From positions 1 through 64,000 of the forward strand of contig LJSU01000014.1 of assembly GCA_001314705.1 (NCBI GenBank): 64,000 nucleotides of DNA, given 5' to 3'. The stretch is from Rhodobacteraceae bacterium HLUCCO07. Its GTDB lineage: Bacteria; Pseudomonadota; Alphaproteobacteria; Rhodobacterales; Rhodobacteraceae. The first letter of the stretch is position 1; each line of letters begins with the position of its first letter. The notes under the pieces are model-generated. The model saw only the letters and a program-made list of their open reading frames with translations, made no database searches and was not told the DNA's origin. Shown piece after piece: positions 46,196-55,296 of this stretch. The position numbers and the translations under genes are program-made.

Positions 46196-46247
46196 ATTTC
46201 GTATGGCGAAATTATCCGAAAAGGATACAAGTAAGTCCAATATGGAC
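46196..46247. promoter_or_regulatory. Three palindromes in the divergent control region
   Basis: Between the regulator gene and the ABC operon lie ATTTCG-TATGG-CGAAAT (46196-46212), TATCC-GAAAA-GGATA (46213-46227) and GTCCA-ATA-TGGAC (46235-46247) in locally AT-richer DNA. They are candidate operators for the fusion regulator and possibly for the XRE-cupin protein. The first shares ATTTCGTA with the control region at 51778-51814. Confidence 0.55.
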
Positions 46248-46369
46248 AAGTTTGCCGATGTCTGGCGACCGGAAACGCGCGACGCTGCTTTCAGATTGCT
46301 CGGGGCGCGAACCCGCGGCCTGGAGGAAGCCGGCAATCAAGACCGAATGCTTTACGGGAGGACCCAGTA

Positions 46370-47320
46370 ATGAACATGACGACAAGAATGGCCCTGGTCT
46401 GCACCACCGCCCTGCTGGGCGGTGCGGCCGCCGCGGAAACGATGACCATCGGAATCACGCAAAACAACGTGGGCGTCGACAGCTATCAGACGACCTATGA
46501 AAAGGCGTTCATCGCCGCGGCGGAAGCCAATCCAGACGTCGAGGCCGTCGTGCTCGACGCCGGCGGTGATGTCGCCCGGCAGATCGCCCAGATGGAGGAC
46601 CTGATCCAGCGGGACGTGGATGCCATCATCATCTGGCCGACCAATGGCGAGGCCGTCATCCCGGCCGTGCGCAAGGCGCATCAGGCCAACATCCCCGTTG
46701 TCGTGACCAACTCGAACATCGCCGAGCAGGGGTTTGATTTCGTTGCGTCCTTCTCGGGGCCCGACAACATCACCCAGGGCTCGCGCGCGGCCGAGATCAT
46801 GTGCGACAGGTTCACCGACATGGGCGTCGAGGGCGAGGCCCGCGTGGTGCAGATTTCCGGCCAGCCGGGCTATACCACGGCCATCGAGCGCGCCAAGGGC
46901 TTCGAGGACCGCCTTCCAGAGGTCTGCCCCGATGTGACCCTGGTCGAAACCCAGCCCGGAGACTGGAGCCGCGAGAAGTCGCAGCAGGTCATGGAGGCGT
47001 TCCTCGTCAAGTACGACGACATCGACGGGGTTTACGCGGGCGATGACAACATGGGTGTCGGCGCGCTCAACGCGGCCAAGGACGCGGATCGCGACGGCAT
47101 CGTCTTCGTTGGTGCCACCAACTTCGCGGTGGGCTACGAGGCAATGGCGGATGGCGATTACTGGGGGTCGATCTACCAGTCGCCCGTCGATGACGCCGAG
47201 GCCGCGCTGCAGACCGCGATCGACATCCTCAATGGCGAGGATCTGCCTTTCCTGAACTATTTCGACACGCCGAAGATCACCCAGGAGAACATGGACGAGT
47301 TCGAAAAGCCGGTTTTCTGA
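46370..47320 (+). CDS. Sugar ABC transporter periplasmic binding protein (RbsB-like)
   Basis: A 316-residue periplasmic binding protein of the ribose/galactose type (Peripla_BP_4). The signal peptide is MNMTTRMALVCTTALLGGAAAA. The mature part has IGITQNNVGVDSYQTTYEKA, the DGGDVARQIAQMEDLIQRDVDAIII-type region (here GGDVARQIAQMEDL), and VYAGDDNMGVGAL. A GGGAGG box precedes the ATG. It begins the rightward operon binding protein, two permeases, ATPase and is divergent from the fusion regulator. The ligand may be a sugar, a polyol or a related compound. Confidence 0.92.
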   Translation: MNMTTRMALVCTTALLGGAAAAETMTIGITQNNVGVDSYQTTYEKAFIAAAEANPDVEAVVLDAGGDVARQIAQMEDLIQRDVDAIIIWPTNGEAVIPAVRKAHQANIPVVVTNSNIAEQGFDFVASFSGPDNITQGSRAAEIMCDRFTDMGVEGEARVVQISGQPGYTTAIERAKGFEDRLPEVCPDVTLVETQPGDWSREKSQQVMEAFLVKYDDIDGVYAGDDNMGVGALNAAKDADRDGIVFVGATNFAVGYEAMADGDYWGSIYQSPVDDAEAALQTAIDILNGEDLPFLNYFDTPKITQENMDEFEKPVF

Positions 47321-47334
47321 TTTATCTCCCGGGT

Positions 47335-47365
47335 CACGCGGCGCGGGTTCTGCCCGCGCCGCGTG
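47335..47365 (+). terminator. Strong hairpin between binding protein and permease genes
   Basis: CACGCGGCGCGGG (47335-47347) and CCCGCGCCGCGTG (47353-47365) form a perfect 13-bp stem with a TTCTG loop and no long T tract. Such structures after binding-protein genes usually stabilise the upstream mRNA and attenuate the downstream permeases. The 259-base gap holds no gene. Confidence 0.8.
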
Positions 47366-47578
47366 TTCTGATCCCCGACACGACACCTGGCCCGGCGCGA
47401 CACGCGGGCTGACATGCTGGCGCGACCGGACCGGTCGCACCGCGTGGCAGGGACATTCACATCCGCGTGAATGACCCGGAGCAAGGTCGGGGAGCGATTA
47501 AAACTGGCCAGACCGACCTGCGCGGCTCAAGTATGGTGTCGGTGCAGCGGCCCGGGCCGCCATCGGGGAGGGGAAACC

Positions 47579-48553
47579 ATGGCACAATTCAACAAGTCGG
47601 ACATTGGCGCGCTTCTTGCGAAACAGGGTATCCTGATCGCCTTCGCGGTCTTCATGATCGGTTTTACGTTGGCCAATCCGCGTTTTATCGAACTCGACAA
47701 CGTCTCCGGTGTCATCCGCTCTTCGGCCATCCTGGGCGTGATGGCGCTCGGCGTGACCTTCGTGGTGATCGGGGGCAACCTCGATCTCTCGGTCGGGTCG
47801 ATGATGTCGTTTTCCACGATCGTGGTGCTCGACCTGCACGACAAGCTTGGCCCGGGGCTGGCCATCGTGGCGATGTTCGCCCTGACCCTCGCACTGGGGG
47901 CCTTCATCGGGTTCCTGGTGGGGTATCTCAAGCTCAATTCTCTGATCGTCACGCTGGGGATGCTGTCGGCCATCCACGGCCTTACGCTGACGTGGTCGGG
48001 CGGCAAGAACATGGATATTGCCGACAAGTCGGGCACCTGGTTCGCGTTCTTCGGGCAGGCGCGTGTGATGGGCGTCCCGGTGCCGATCCTGATCTTTGCC
48101 CTGCTGGCCGTGCTGCTGAGCCTGCTGCTGGCGAAAACGCCGTTCGGGCGCAAGGTCTATGCCGTGGGCGGCAACGGCCAGGCGGCGACCTTCTCGGGCA
48201 TCCCGCGCGCGCGGGTGGTGTTCATGACCTATCTCCTGTCGGCATTCTGCGTCGCGACGGCGGGCCTTTTGCAGGCCAGCCGCAGCATGGGCAGTCAGAA
48301 CACGGTCGGCCAGGGGATGGAGCTCGAGGTTCTGGCCGCGGTCATTCTCGGCGGTGCGTCGCTCCTCGGCGGATCGGGGACGGTGGTCAAGACGGTGATC
48401 GGTGTGCTGATCCTCGGCTTCATCCAGAGTGGCCTTCTGCTGGTGGGTCTCGACTTCTATGTCCAGTACATCGTGACATGGATCATCATCATCCTCGCCG
48501 TCTGGCTGGATGTCGCAGCCAAGCGGGGCCGCCTGTGGTCCCCGATCGCCTGA
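47579..48553 (+). CDS. Sugar ABC transporter permease (RbsC-like), first
   Basis: A 324-residue polytopic permease of the CUT2 family. The conserved GVTFVVIGGNLDLSVGSM segment and the late EVLAAVILGGASLLGGSGT loop are signatures of RbsC/XylH-type permeases. The start MAQFNKSD at 47579 follows GGGGAGGGG. It probably forms a heterodimer with the next gene product, since both are full-length and distinct. Confidence 0.93.
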   Translation: MAQFNKSDIGALLAKQGILIAFAVFMIGFTLANPRFIELDNVSGVIRSSAILGVMALGVTFVVIGGNLDLSVGSMMSFSTIVVLDLHDKLGPGLAIVAMFALTLALGAFIGFLVGYLKLNSLIVTLGMLSAIHGLTLTWSGGKNMDIADKSGTWFAFFGQARVMGVPVPILIFALLAVLLSLLLAKTPFGRKVYAVGGNGQAATFSGIPRARVVFMTYLLSAFCVATAGLLQASRSMGSQNTVGQGMELEVLAAVILGGASLLGGSGTVVKTVIGVLILGFIQSGLLLVGLDFYVQYIVTWIIIILAVWLDVAAKRGRLWSPIA

Positions 48554-48566
48554 GGGAGCATCGGTC

Positions 48567-49568
48567 ATGGCAACACTGAACCGCAAGGACTATATCAAGC
48601 GCAGCGCGATCTGGGGCTTCATCGTGGTCGAACTGGCGTTCTTTGCCATCGTCGGCGACGTGATGTCGGTCTCTGACAGGACCTTCCTCAGTCTGGACAA
48701 CATGCTGTTGCTGCTCAAGCAATCCGCGCCGATCGGGATCATCGCGCTGGGCATGACGATCATCATGATCAACGGCAATATCGACCTGAGCGTGGGCGCG
48801 ACATTCGCATTGGCCGCCATCGTCCTGCTCGACAGCCTGACCTGGCCGTTCATGCAGGCGCTGGGCGACTGGGCCATTCCACTGGCCTGGGGATTCGCGT
48901 TGATGACCGGTGTCGTGCTGGGGGCGATCAACGGGTTGATCGTGTGGAAAACCGGCGTCGATGCGTTCATCGTCACCCTGGCCTCGATGCTGGGCTTTCG
49001 CGGGCTGGTCTTCATGTATAACGGGGAACAGCCGACGAGCCATCTGAACTGGACCCTCGTCGATTTCGCCGAGGCGCAATTCCTGGGGCTGCACACGGCG
49101 ACATGGTTCCTGCTCGGGGTGGCGCTGATCCTGTGGCTGGTGATGACCAAGACCGTGCATGGCCGCAATGCCTATGCCATCGGCAACAACCGCGAGGCCG
49201 CGATCAACGCGGGCATCCGCGTCGGTCCGCATTTCATGCTGAATTTCATGCTGATCGGCTTTCTCGCCGCGCTGTCGGCGGTGATCTTCTATTCCGAAAG
49301 CGGCTCGGTCAATCCCAATGACGGGATGCTTTACGAGCTCTGGGCCATCACCGCCGTCGTTCTGGGCGGAACCAAGCTTGCGGGCGGATACGGCTCGATC
49401 ATCTCGACCCTCGGCGGGGTCATCGCGATCCAGCTCTTGCGCAAGGGGCTGGGCCATATCGGCGCCGATACGCAGACCGTGAACCTGGTGATCGGCCTGA
49501 TCCTGATCGGGGTGCTGTTTCTCGACCGCCAGTTGAACCGCCAGGGCAAGGAGGAGTTGAAGATATGA
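48567..49568 (+). CDS. Sugar ABC transporter permease (RbsC-like), second
   Basis: A 333-residue CUT2-family permease, paralogous to the preceding one: IIALGMTIIMINGNIDLSVG, then ITAVVLGGTKLAGGYGS. The ATG at 48567 is preceded by TGAGGGAG, 13 bases after the first permease stop. Its stop overlaps the ATPase start by four bases. Confidence 0.92.
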   Translation: MATLNRKDYIKRSAIWGFIVVELAFFAIVGDVMSVSDRTFLSLDNMLLLLKQSAPIGIIALGMTIIMINGNIDLSVGATFALAAIVLLDSLTWPFMQALGDWAIPLAWGFALMTGVVLGAINGLIVWKTGVDAFIVTLASMLGFRGLVFMYNGEQPTSHLNWTLVDFAEAQFLGLHTATWFLLGVALILWLVMTKTVHGRNAYAIGNNREAAINAGIRVGPHFMLNFMLIGFLAALSAVIFYSESGSVNPNDGMLYELWAITAVVLGGTKLAGGYGSIISTLGGVIAIQLLRKGLGHIGADTQTVNLVIGLILIGVLFLDRQLNRQGKEELKI

Positions 49569-51076
49569 CCGAACAGACACCCGTTCTGCGCCTTGAGGGC
49601 ATCGTCAAGACGTTCCCGGGCGTGCGTGCCCTCGACGATGTCTCCTTCAGCGTCATGCCCGGCGAGGTCCATGCGCTGATGGGGGAAAACGGCGCCGGGA
49701 AATCCACCCTGATGAAGGTGCTGGGTGGCATTCATGCCCCCGATTCAGGGCAGATATTCATCGGCGAGGAACCCGTCGTGATGACCTCGCCCATGCAGGC
49801 AAAGGCCAGCGGCGTGGTGTTCATCCACCAGGAACTCAGCCTTGCGGACGAACTCAGCGTGGCCGAGAACATCTTTCTGGGTGAACTGCCGCTCAAGGGG
49901 TTTGGCCGCGTCGATTGGAAGAAGCTCCATGCCGATACCGATGCGATCCTCAAAACGCTCAATGTCGGTTTCGATTCAACCAAGCGCGTGGGCGATCTGT
50001 CCATCGCCAATCAGCAGATGGTCGAGATCGGCCGCGCCCTGACCGTGAACCCCCGCGCGGTGATCTTCGACGAGCCGACCGCGTCGCTGACCGATGCGGA
50101 AAAGGTGGTGCTTTTCGACGTGATCGCGGATCTTCAATCGCGGGGTGTGGGCATCGTCTATATCTCGCACCGGATGGAAGAGATCTTCAGGATCACCGAC
50201 AGGATCAGCGTTCTGCGCGATGGCCAGTATCGCGGCACGCTCACAACGGCCGAGACGGACGAGGAAGAGGTCACGCAGCTCATGATCGGCCGCAAGCTGG
50301 ACCTTTCGCGCAACGAAAGCCATCACGAAATGGGGGATGTCGCGCTCGAAGTGCGCGGGCTCAGCTGCGGCGCGCTTTACCAGGATGTGAACTTTTCCGT
50401 GCGACGTGGCGAGGTGCTGGGCTTCTATGGCCTCGTCGGTGCCGGTCGTACCGAGATTGCCGAGACGATCTTTGGCTTGCGCACCCCCTCGGCCGGGCAG
50501 ATCCTGCTCGACAGTCAGGAGGTGCACATCTCCTCGCCGATCGACGCGCTGCGTCATGGCATTTCGCTCGTGCCCGAGAACCGCAAGTCGCAGGGTCTGG
50601 TGCTGGGCATGAATTGCCGCGACAACATGACCCTTCCGCAGGTCGATGACCTGACCGCCGGCCCCTTTGTGAGCGACGGCGCCGAGATCGCGATCTTCGA
50701 TCAGTATCGTGACAAGCTCGACATCCGCACCCCTGGCTGGCGCCAGATCGTGGGCAATCTCTCGGGCGGCAACCAGCAGAAGATCGTCATCGGCAAATGG
50801 CTTTCGATGCGCCCCGAGGTGCTGATCGTGGACGAGCCGACACGCGGCATCGACGTGGGGTCCAAGTCGGAGATTCACAACCTGATCCGCGATCTGGCAG
50901 CACAGGGCTATGCGGTCATCGTCATCAGCTCTGAAATGCCCGAGGTGCTGCACGTTTCCGACCGGATCGTGGCGATGTACTCGGGCAGGGTGATGCGCGA
51001 ATTCACCTCCGAAGAAGTGACCGAGGACAACCTGATCCAGGCGATCTCGGGCATCGCGGCCGAGAAGGTGGCGTGA
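49565..51076 (+). CDS. Sugar ABC transporter ATPase (RbsA-like, two domains)
   Basis: A 503-residue double ATPase of the CUT2 type. Domain 1 has Walker A GENGAGKST, the signature LSIANQQMVEIGRAL and Walker B AVIFDEPTASL. Domain 2 has the degenerate P-loop GLVGAGRTE and an intact LSGGNQQKIVIGKWL with VLIVDEPTRGIDVG. This asymmetry is normal for RbsA. It completes the transporter operon; the convergent XRE-cupin gene ends 24 bases beyond its stop. Confidence 0.95.
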   Translation: MTEQTPVLRLEGIVKTFPGVRALDDVSFSVMPGEVHALMGENGAGKSTLMKVLGGIHAPDSGQIFIGEEPVVMTSPMQAKASGVVFIHQELSLADELSVAENIFLGELPLKGFGRVDWKKLHADTDAILKTLNVGFDSTKRVGDLSIANQQMVEIGRALTVNPRAVIFDEPTASLTDAEKVVLFDVIADLQSRGVGIVYISHRMEEIFRITDRISVLRDGQYRGTLTTAETDEEEVTQLMIGRKLDLSRNESHHEMGDVALEVRGLSCGALYQDVNFSVRRGEVLGFYGLVGAGRTEIAETIFGLRTPSAGQILLDSQEVHISSPIDALRHGISLVPENRKSQGLVLGMNCRDNMTLPQVDDLTAGPFVSDGAEIAIFDQYRDKLDIRTPGWRQIVGNLSGGNQQKIVIGKWLSMRPEVLIVDEPTRGIDVGSKSEIHNLIRDLAAQGYAVIVISSEMPEVLHVSDRIVAMYSGRVMREFTSEEVTEDNLIQAISGIAAEKVA

Positions 51077-51100
51077 CGGGCAAGGCGCCCGGGGCGCCTG

Positions 51101-51715
51101 TCATCCGGGCGGCGAAGGCTCGTTCTCGGCGTTCTTTTCCAGGCGCTGGGCTTCGGTGCAGATGCAAAACACCTCGGCATCCCGCTCTCCGGCGCTGACA
51201 TAGGCATGGCCCATCGTGCTGTCGAGGTAGATGCCTTCGCCGCGTTTGAGCGTGACGGGCGCATAGAATTCCGAATGCACCACGATCTCGCCATCCATCA
51301 CGATCAGGAATTCTTCGCCGTCATGCCGTTCGAGCGGGCCGAATTCCTTGAGCGATGACGCCTTGATGCGCGCATGAATCGGGACCATCCGCTTGTTGGT
51401 CAGTTCCGCGCAGAGGTACCTGTACACGTAATTGCTGGTGTCGATCACGATACCCTCGCCCTCGCGCGACGGCGCAAAGCGGCTGTTGGGCGATGCGCCC
51501 TGGCTTTCGTCATCCCCGATCAACTGCCCGATTGTCAGATCCAGCCCTTCGGCGAGTCGCAGCACCTTGTCGAGGGTTGGCGAGAGCGTCCCGTTTTCGA
51601 TCTTCGAGATGGTGGAAACCGCGACGCCGGACAGCGAGGCAAGGCCGCTCAGCGTGAGCTGTCGGGCTTTGCGCAAATGTCTTAGCCGTGCCCCCATATC
51701 CTGGGCTGTGGTCAT
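51101..51715 (-). CDS. XRE-family regulator with C-terminal cupin domain
   Basis: A 204-residue transcription factor: an N-terminal helix-turn-helix of the XRE/Cro type (GARLRHLRKARQLTLSGLAS, then VSTISKIENGTLSPTLDKVL) and a C-terminal cupin (RHDGEEFLIVMDGEIVVHSE, then KRGEGIYLDSTMGHAYVS). XRE-cupin regulators sense small ligands of nearby catabolic pathways, such as amino acids, polyamines or amides. GGAGGA precedes its ATG. It is divergent from the FAD oxidoreductase/TRAP operon, its likely target. Confidence 0.92.
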   Translation of the reverse strand: MTTAQDMGARLRHLRKARQLTLSGLASLSGVAVSTISKIENGTLSPTLDKVLRLAEGLDLTIGQLIGDDESQGASPNSRFAPSREGEGIVIDTSNYVYRYLCAELTNKRMVPIHARIKASSLKEFGPLERHDGEEFLIVMDGEIVVHSEFYAPVTLKRGEGIYLDSTMGHAYVSAGERDAEVFCICTEAQRLEKNAENEPSPPG

Positions 51716-51777
51716 GGGCGTTCGATCCTCCTTTTGGTGCAGGAAGAGCTTATCAGCCCCCCATGAAAATGGAAATA

Positions 51778-51814
51778 TTTTCGTATACGATAAAAAATTA
51801 TTGCGTTACGAAAT
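51778..51814. promoter_or_regulatory. Palindromic operator region for the TRAP/FAD operon
   Basis: The perfect palindrome TCGTATACGA (51781-51790), flanked by TTT and TAAAA, lies in the divergent spacer. A second partial site TTGCGTTACGAAAT (51801-51814) follows. Both contain a TTTCGTA half-site like the one at 46196-46203. They are likely XRE-cupin targets. Confidence 0.6.
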
Positions 51815-51865
51815 TTCTTAGGTAGCGTTGCCGTCACGGACACGATGCGGAAGGAAATGAACCTG

Positions 51866-53008
51866 ATGTCAGAGCGCGCCATTTCAGCAGATGTCATCGT
51901 CATCGGCGCGGGCATGGCCGGCGCTTCGGTCGCTGCGGGACTGGCGCGGACGATGAAGGTCGTTCTGGCCGAGATGGAGGCGCAGCCCGGCTACCACACC
52001 ACCGGACGATCGGCGGCCGTGTTCGCCCCGAGCTACGGGCCCGACGGTGTGCGCGCCCTGACGCGGGCCTCTCGCGCCTTCTTCGACGCGGTGCCGGAGG
52101 GGTTCGCGGATGTGCCGCTGTTGACCCCGCGCCAGATCCTCATGATCGCGAGGGAGGACCAGACGGAATCGCTTGACGCGCTCATCGACAGGATGTCCGG
52201 GGAGGCCCGGGTGGTGCGGCTGGGCAAGGCGGCGCTCAGGGAACATCAGCCGCTGCTGAGAGCAGGCTACGCCGCGGCCGGGATGCTCGACACGGGAGGC
52301 CAGGATATCGACGTCGCTGCACTTCACCAGGGTTTTTTGCGCCTGCTCAAGGCGCGTGGCGGCAAGTTGCTGACCAATGCCGCGGTGCAGGAATTGACCC
52401 GTGACGCCGACGGCTGGCAGGTGCAGACGCAAGCCGACACGCTCTCGGCGCCGCTGGTGGTCAATGCCGGCGGGGCGTGGGCCGGTGCGATCGGTCGCCT
52501 TGCCGGGGCGGAAGAAATCGGCCTGGTGCTGAAGCGCCGAACCGCGATGATGGTGGCCGAGCCGGACGGGTTCACCCGCCGCGATGCGCCCATCACCATC
52601 GACGTCCAGGAAGAATTCTACCTCAAGCCCGATTCCGGGCGCTTGCTGATCTCACCGGCGGACGAGACGCCGACCGACCCGTGCGACGCACAGCCCGAAG
52701 AGATCGACGTGGCGGTCTGTGCCGACCGGATCATGACAGCCTTCGACCTCGATATCCGGCGGATCGAGAGCAAATGGGCGGGGCTGCGCAGCTTCGTCGC
52801 CGACAAGGAGCCGGTGATCGGCTTTTCCCGGGTCGTTCCCGGTTTCTTCTGGATGGCCGGGCAGGGGGGCTATGGCATCCAGTCGGCCCCGGCGGCGGCG
52901 GATCTTGCGACCGCATTGGTGCAAGGCAAGCCCGTTCCGGGGCATATTGCCGATCAGGGCCTTGATCCTGCGTGCGTTGCGCCCGACCGCATGGCGTGTG
53001 CGGCATGA
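51866..53008 (+). CDS. FAD-dependent oxidoreductase (DAO family)
   Basis: A 380-residue flavoprotein of the D-amino-acid-oxidase/glycine-oxidase fold. The FAD motif is VIVIGAGMAGASVAAGL near the N terminus, with TTGRSAAVFAPSYG, VVNAGGAWAGAIGRLAG and a C-terminal VIGFSRVVPGFFWMAGQGG. In-frame ATGs exist at 51845 and 51857, but 51866 has GGAAGGAA nine bases upstream. Members oxidise amino or N-methyl amino acids or hydroxy acids. Its stop overlaps dctM by ATGA, and the context with amidohydrolases suggests a D-amino acid or imino acid substrate. Confidence 0.88.
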   Translation: MSERAISADVIVIGAGMAGASVAAGLARTMKVVLAEMEAQPGYHTTGRSAAVFAPSYGPDGVRALTRASRAFFDAVPEGFADVPLLTPRQILMIAREDQTESLDALIDRMSGEARVVRLGKAALREHQPLLRAGYAAAGMLDTGGQDIDVAALHQGFLRLLKARGGKLLTNAAVQELTRDADGWQVQTQADTLSAPLVVNAGGAWAGAIGRLAGAEEIGLVLKRRTAMMVAEPDGFTRRDAPITIDVQEEFYLKPDSGRLLISPADETPTDPCDAQPEEIDVAVCADRIMTAFDLDIRRIESKWAGLRSFVADKEPVIGFSRVVPGFFWMAGQGGYGIQSAPAAADLATALVQGKPVPGHIADQGLDPACVAPDRMACAA

Positions 53009-54288
53009 TCTGGGTGATTCCCGTCATTGCGGTTGCGCTGCTGGCCTCTGGGCTGGCGCTTGCGTATGTGATCGGCGGTGCGGCCGTTCTGACCTTCGTG
53101 CTGACCGACAACACGCGCTATCTGGCCGTGCTGCCGCAAAAGGTGTTTTCGCAGATCAGCATCTTCTCGCTGCTGGCGATGCCGCTTTTCATACTGGCCG
53201 GCGAGCTCATGAACAGGGGGGGCGTGACCAAATCGCTCATCGACCTGTCAATGGCGCTCATCGGGCGCCTGCGCGGTGGGCTGGGGCACGTGAACATCAT
53301 GACCTCGGTGTTCTTTGCCGGCATATCGGGATCCGCGGTCGCCGACGCGGCCGCCCTGTCGAACACGATGGTTCCCGCGATGCGCGAGCGCGGTTACACG
53401 GCCTAGTATGCCGGGGCCATCACGGCGGCGTCCTCGATCATCGGCCCGATCGTGCCGCCCTCGATCATCCTGATCTTCTATGGCGCGCTGATGCAGACAT
53501 CGGTCGCGGCGCTTTTCGTGGCCGGTATCCTGCCGGGTCTGTTGTTGGCGCTCGCGCTTTTCATGGTCAACGGCTGGTTCGCGTGGCGCGAGGATCATCC
53601 GCGGATCGAAAAGGGCGAGGCACCGCCGCTTTTGCCGGCGATTCTTGTCGCGCTGCCCGCGCTCGCCCTGCCGATCATCATCGTCGGAGGGATCGTCCTG
53701 GGCTGGATGACGCCGACCGAAGCCGCTGCCGTCGCGGTCATTGCCGCGGGGGGCGCCGCGTTCTTCTATTCTCCGCTCACGCGTGACGACATCTGGGAAA
53801 GCTTCTCCCGGACGGCGGTTCTGACCGGGTCGATCTTCATGATCCTGTGCGCGGTCGCGGCGTTCGGCCATCTTGCCGCGCTTGAGCGGATTCCGCAGGC
53901 GATTGCCGGGTTGGTCGATGGCCTGGGCCTCGGTCCGGTCGGGTTCCTGATCGCCATGAACCTGCTTTTCATCATCGCGGGTATGATCATGGATGTGCCC
54001 GTTGCCCTTGCGCTTCTCGTGCCGCTGCTGGCGCCGGTTGCCCTGGCCAACGGGGCGGACCCGATTCATCTGGGCATCGTGATCTGCTTCAACCTGTGTA
54101 TCGGACTGGTGTCCCCGCCGCTGGGGGGGTGCCTGCTGATCGTGTCGACGGTCACGGGGGTCAACTACTGGAAACTGGCCAGGGCGATCGCCCCTTTCAT
54201 CTTCGCGGAAATCATCGTGTTGGGGATACTGGTCTTTGTCCCCGAGATCAGCCTCTGGCTGCCCCGGACGCTGGAGCTTTGGAAATGA
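53005..54288 (+). pseudogene. dctM: TRAP transporter large permease, interrupted by an amber codon
   Basis: The 428-codon reading frame encodes a complete TRAP large membrane subunit except for a TAG at 53404-53406. Before it: MIWVIPVIAVALLASGLALA, FSLLAMPLFILAGELMNRGG and TMVPAMRERGYTA. After it, in the same frame: YAGAITAASSIIGPIVPPS, and the normal C-terminal half to TLELWK. One base change would restore a sense codon. The 5' end overlaps the FAD gene and dctP follows. It is a recent nonsense mutation, a sequencing error or an unusual read-through case. Confidence 0.88.
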
Positions 54289-54321
54289 TGCGACAACCAA
54301 TCAAAAGGGAAGGAAACTGAA

Positions 54322-55293
54322 ATGAAACTCACCGGAATTCTGACCGCCTCCGCGGTTGCGGCGGCGCTTGCGCTGCCGGCGACGGCCGAGGTGAAGATCG
54401 CACTCGACAGCCCGCCGGACCTTGAAAAATCCGGCACCTATGTCTGGGCGCACACTTTTGCCGAGCACCTCAAGGCCAACGGCATGGACGCGGTGGAATA
54501 CGAGCGTAACGCGCTGGGCGAAGAGGCCGAACGGCTCGACCAGGTCAGCCAGGGGCTGCTCGAAGTGTCGATGTCGGACGCGAAATCCGCCGGAACGCTG
54601 GACGGGACGATCTTTGGCGCGTCGATGCCGTATTTCTTCAAGGACCTCGAAGAGCTTGACCGCGCATTGGACGAGGGCGGGATGCTCGAGCGGATCAACG
54701 CCGGCACAACCCCCGAGGGCGTGCGTGTGCTGGACGTGGTGATGACCGGCACGGCGTCGGGCATCTTCACCACCGAAGTTCCGATCCGCACCTTCGAGGA
54801 CATGCAAGGCGTGCGTATGCGGGCACTTGATTCGTCGCAGATCAACACGTTCGAGCAATGGGGATCGAAAGGCACAATCGTGTCCTGGTCCGAGGTGCCC
54901 AACGCGTTGCAGACCGGTGTAGCCGGGGGCTATATCAACCCTGCCTTCGTGCCGCTGACATATGGCCACACGGCCTTCATCAACTATTTCACCAACGCCC
55001 GGATGAGCCAGTCGGTGCGCGTCGCGATCGCGTCCGAGGACTGGTACCAGGCACTGACGGACGAGGAACGCGAGATCGTTCACGCGGCCGTGGACAAGGC
55101 ACATGACGCCAACCGTGCGCTCATTGCCGACGATTCCGCCATTTTGGAGCAATTGGAGGAAGCCGGCATCGAGGTGATCGAGCTGTCGCCGGAAGAGCGG
55201 GCCAAGTTCCGCGACGCCAGCCAGCCGATCTATGAGACGACGGACATGCCCGAAGGCGCGCTGGAGGCCTGGAAAGCGGCGATCGGAAACTGA
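54322..55293 (+). CDS. dctP: TRAP transporter solute-binding protein
   Basis: A 323-residue DctP-type periplasmic binding protein. Signal peptide: MKLTGILTASAVAAALALPATA. Mature features are YVWAHTFAEHLKANGMDAVE, a long ligand-binding helix region with RTFEDMQGVRMRAL (the substrate-carboxylate-binding Arg strand) and WSEVPNALQTGVAGG. It captures an organic acid, perhaps an acyl-amino acid, in the periplasm. GGGAAGG precedes the start. Gene order M-P-Q differs from the usual P-Q-M. Confidence 0.93.
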   Translation: MKLTGILTASAVAAALALPATAEVKIALDSPPDLEKSGTYVWAHTFAEHLKANGMDAVEYERNALGEEAERLDQVSQGLLEVSMSDAKSAGTLDGTIFGASMPYFFKDLEELDRALDEGGMLERINAGTTPEGVRVLDVVMTGTASGIFTTEVPIRTFEDMQGVRMRALDSSQINTFEQWGSKGTIVSWSEVPNALQTGVAGGYINPAFVPLTYGHTAFINYFTNARMSQSVRVAIASEDWYQALTDEEREIVHAAVDKAHDANRALIADDSAILEQLEEAGIEVIELSPEERAKFRDASQPIYETTDMPEGALEAWKAAIGN

Positions 55294-55296
55294 CCG

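Noticed and set aside
48567..49568. Second permease as a redundant gene copy
   Set aside because: It differs clearly from the first permease and sits in the normal position for a heterodimeric CUT2 transporter.
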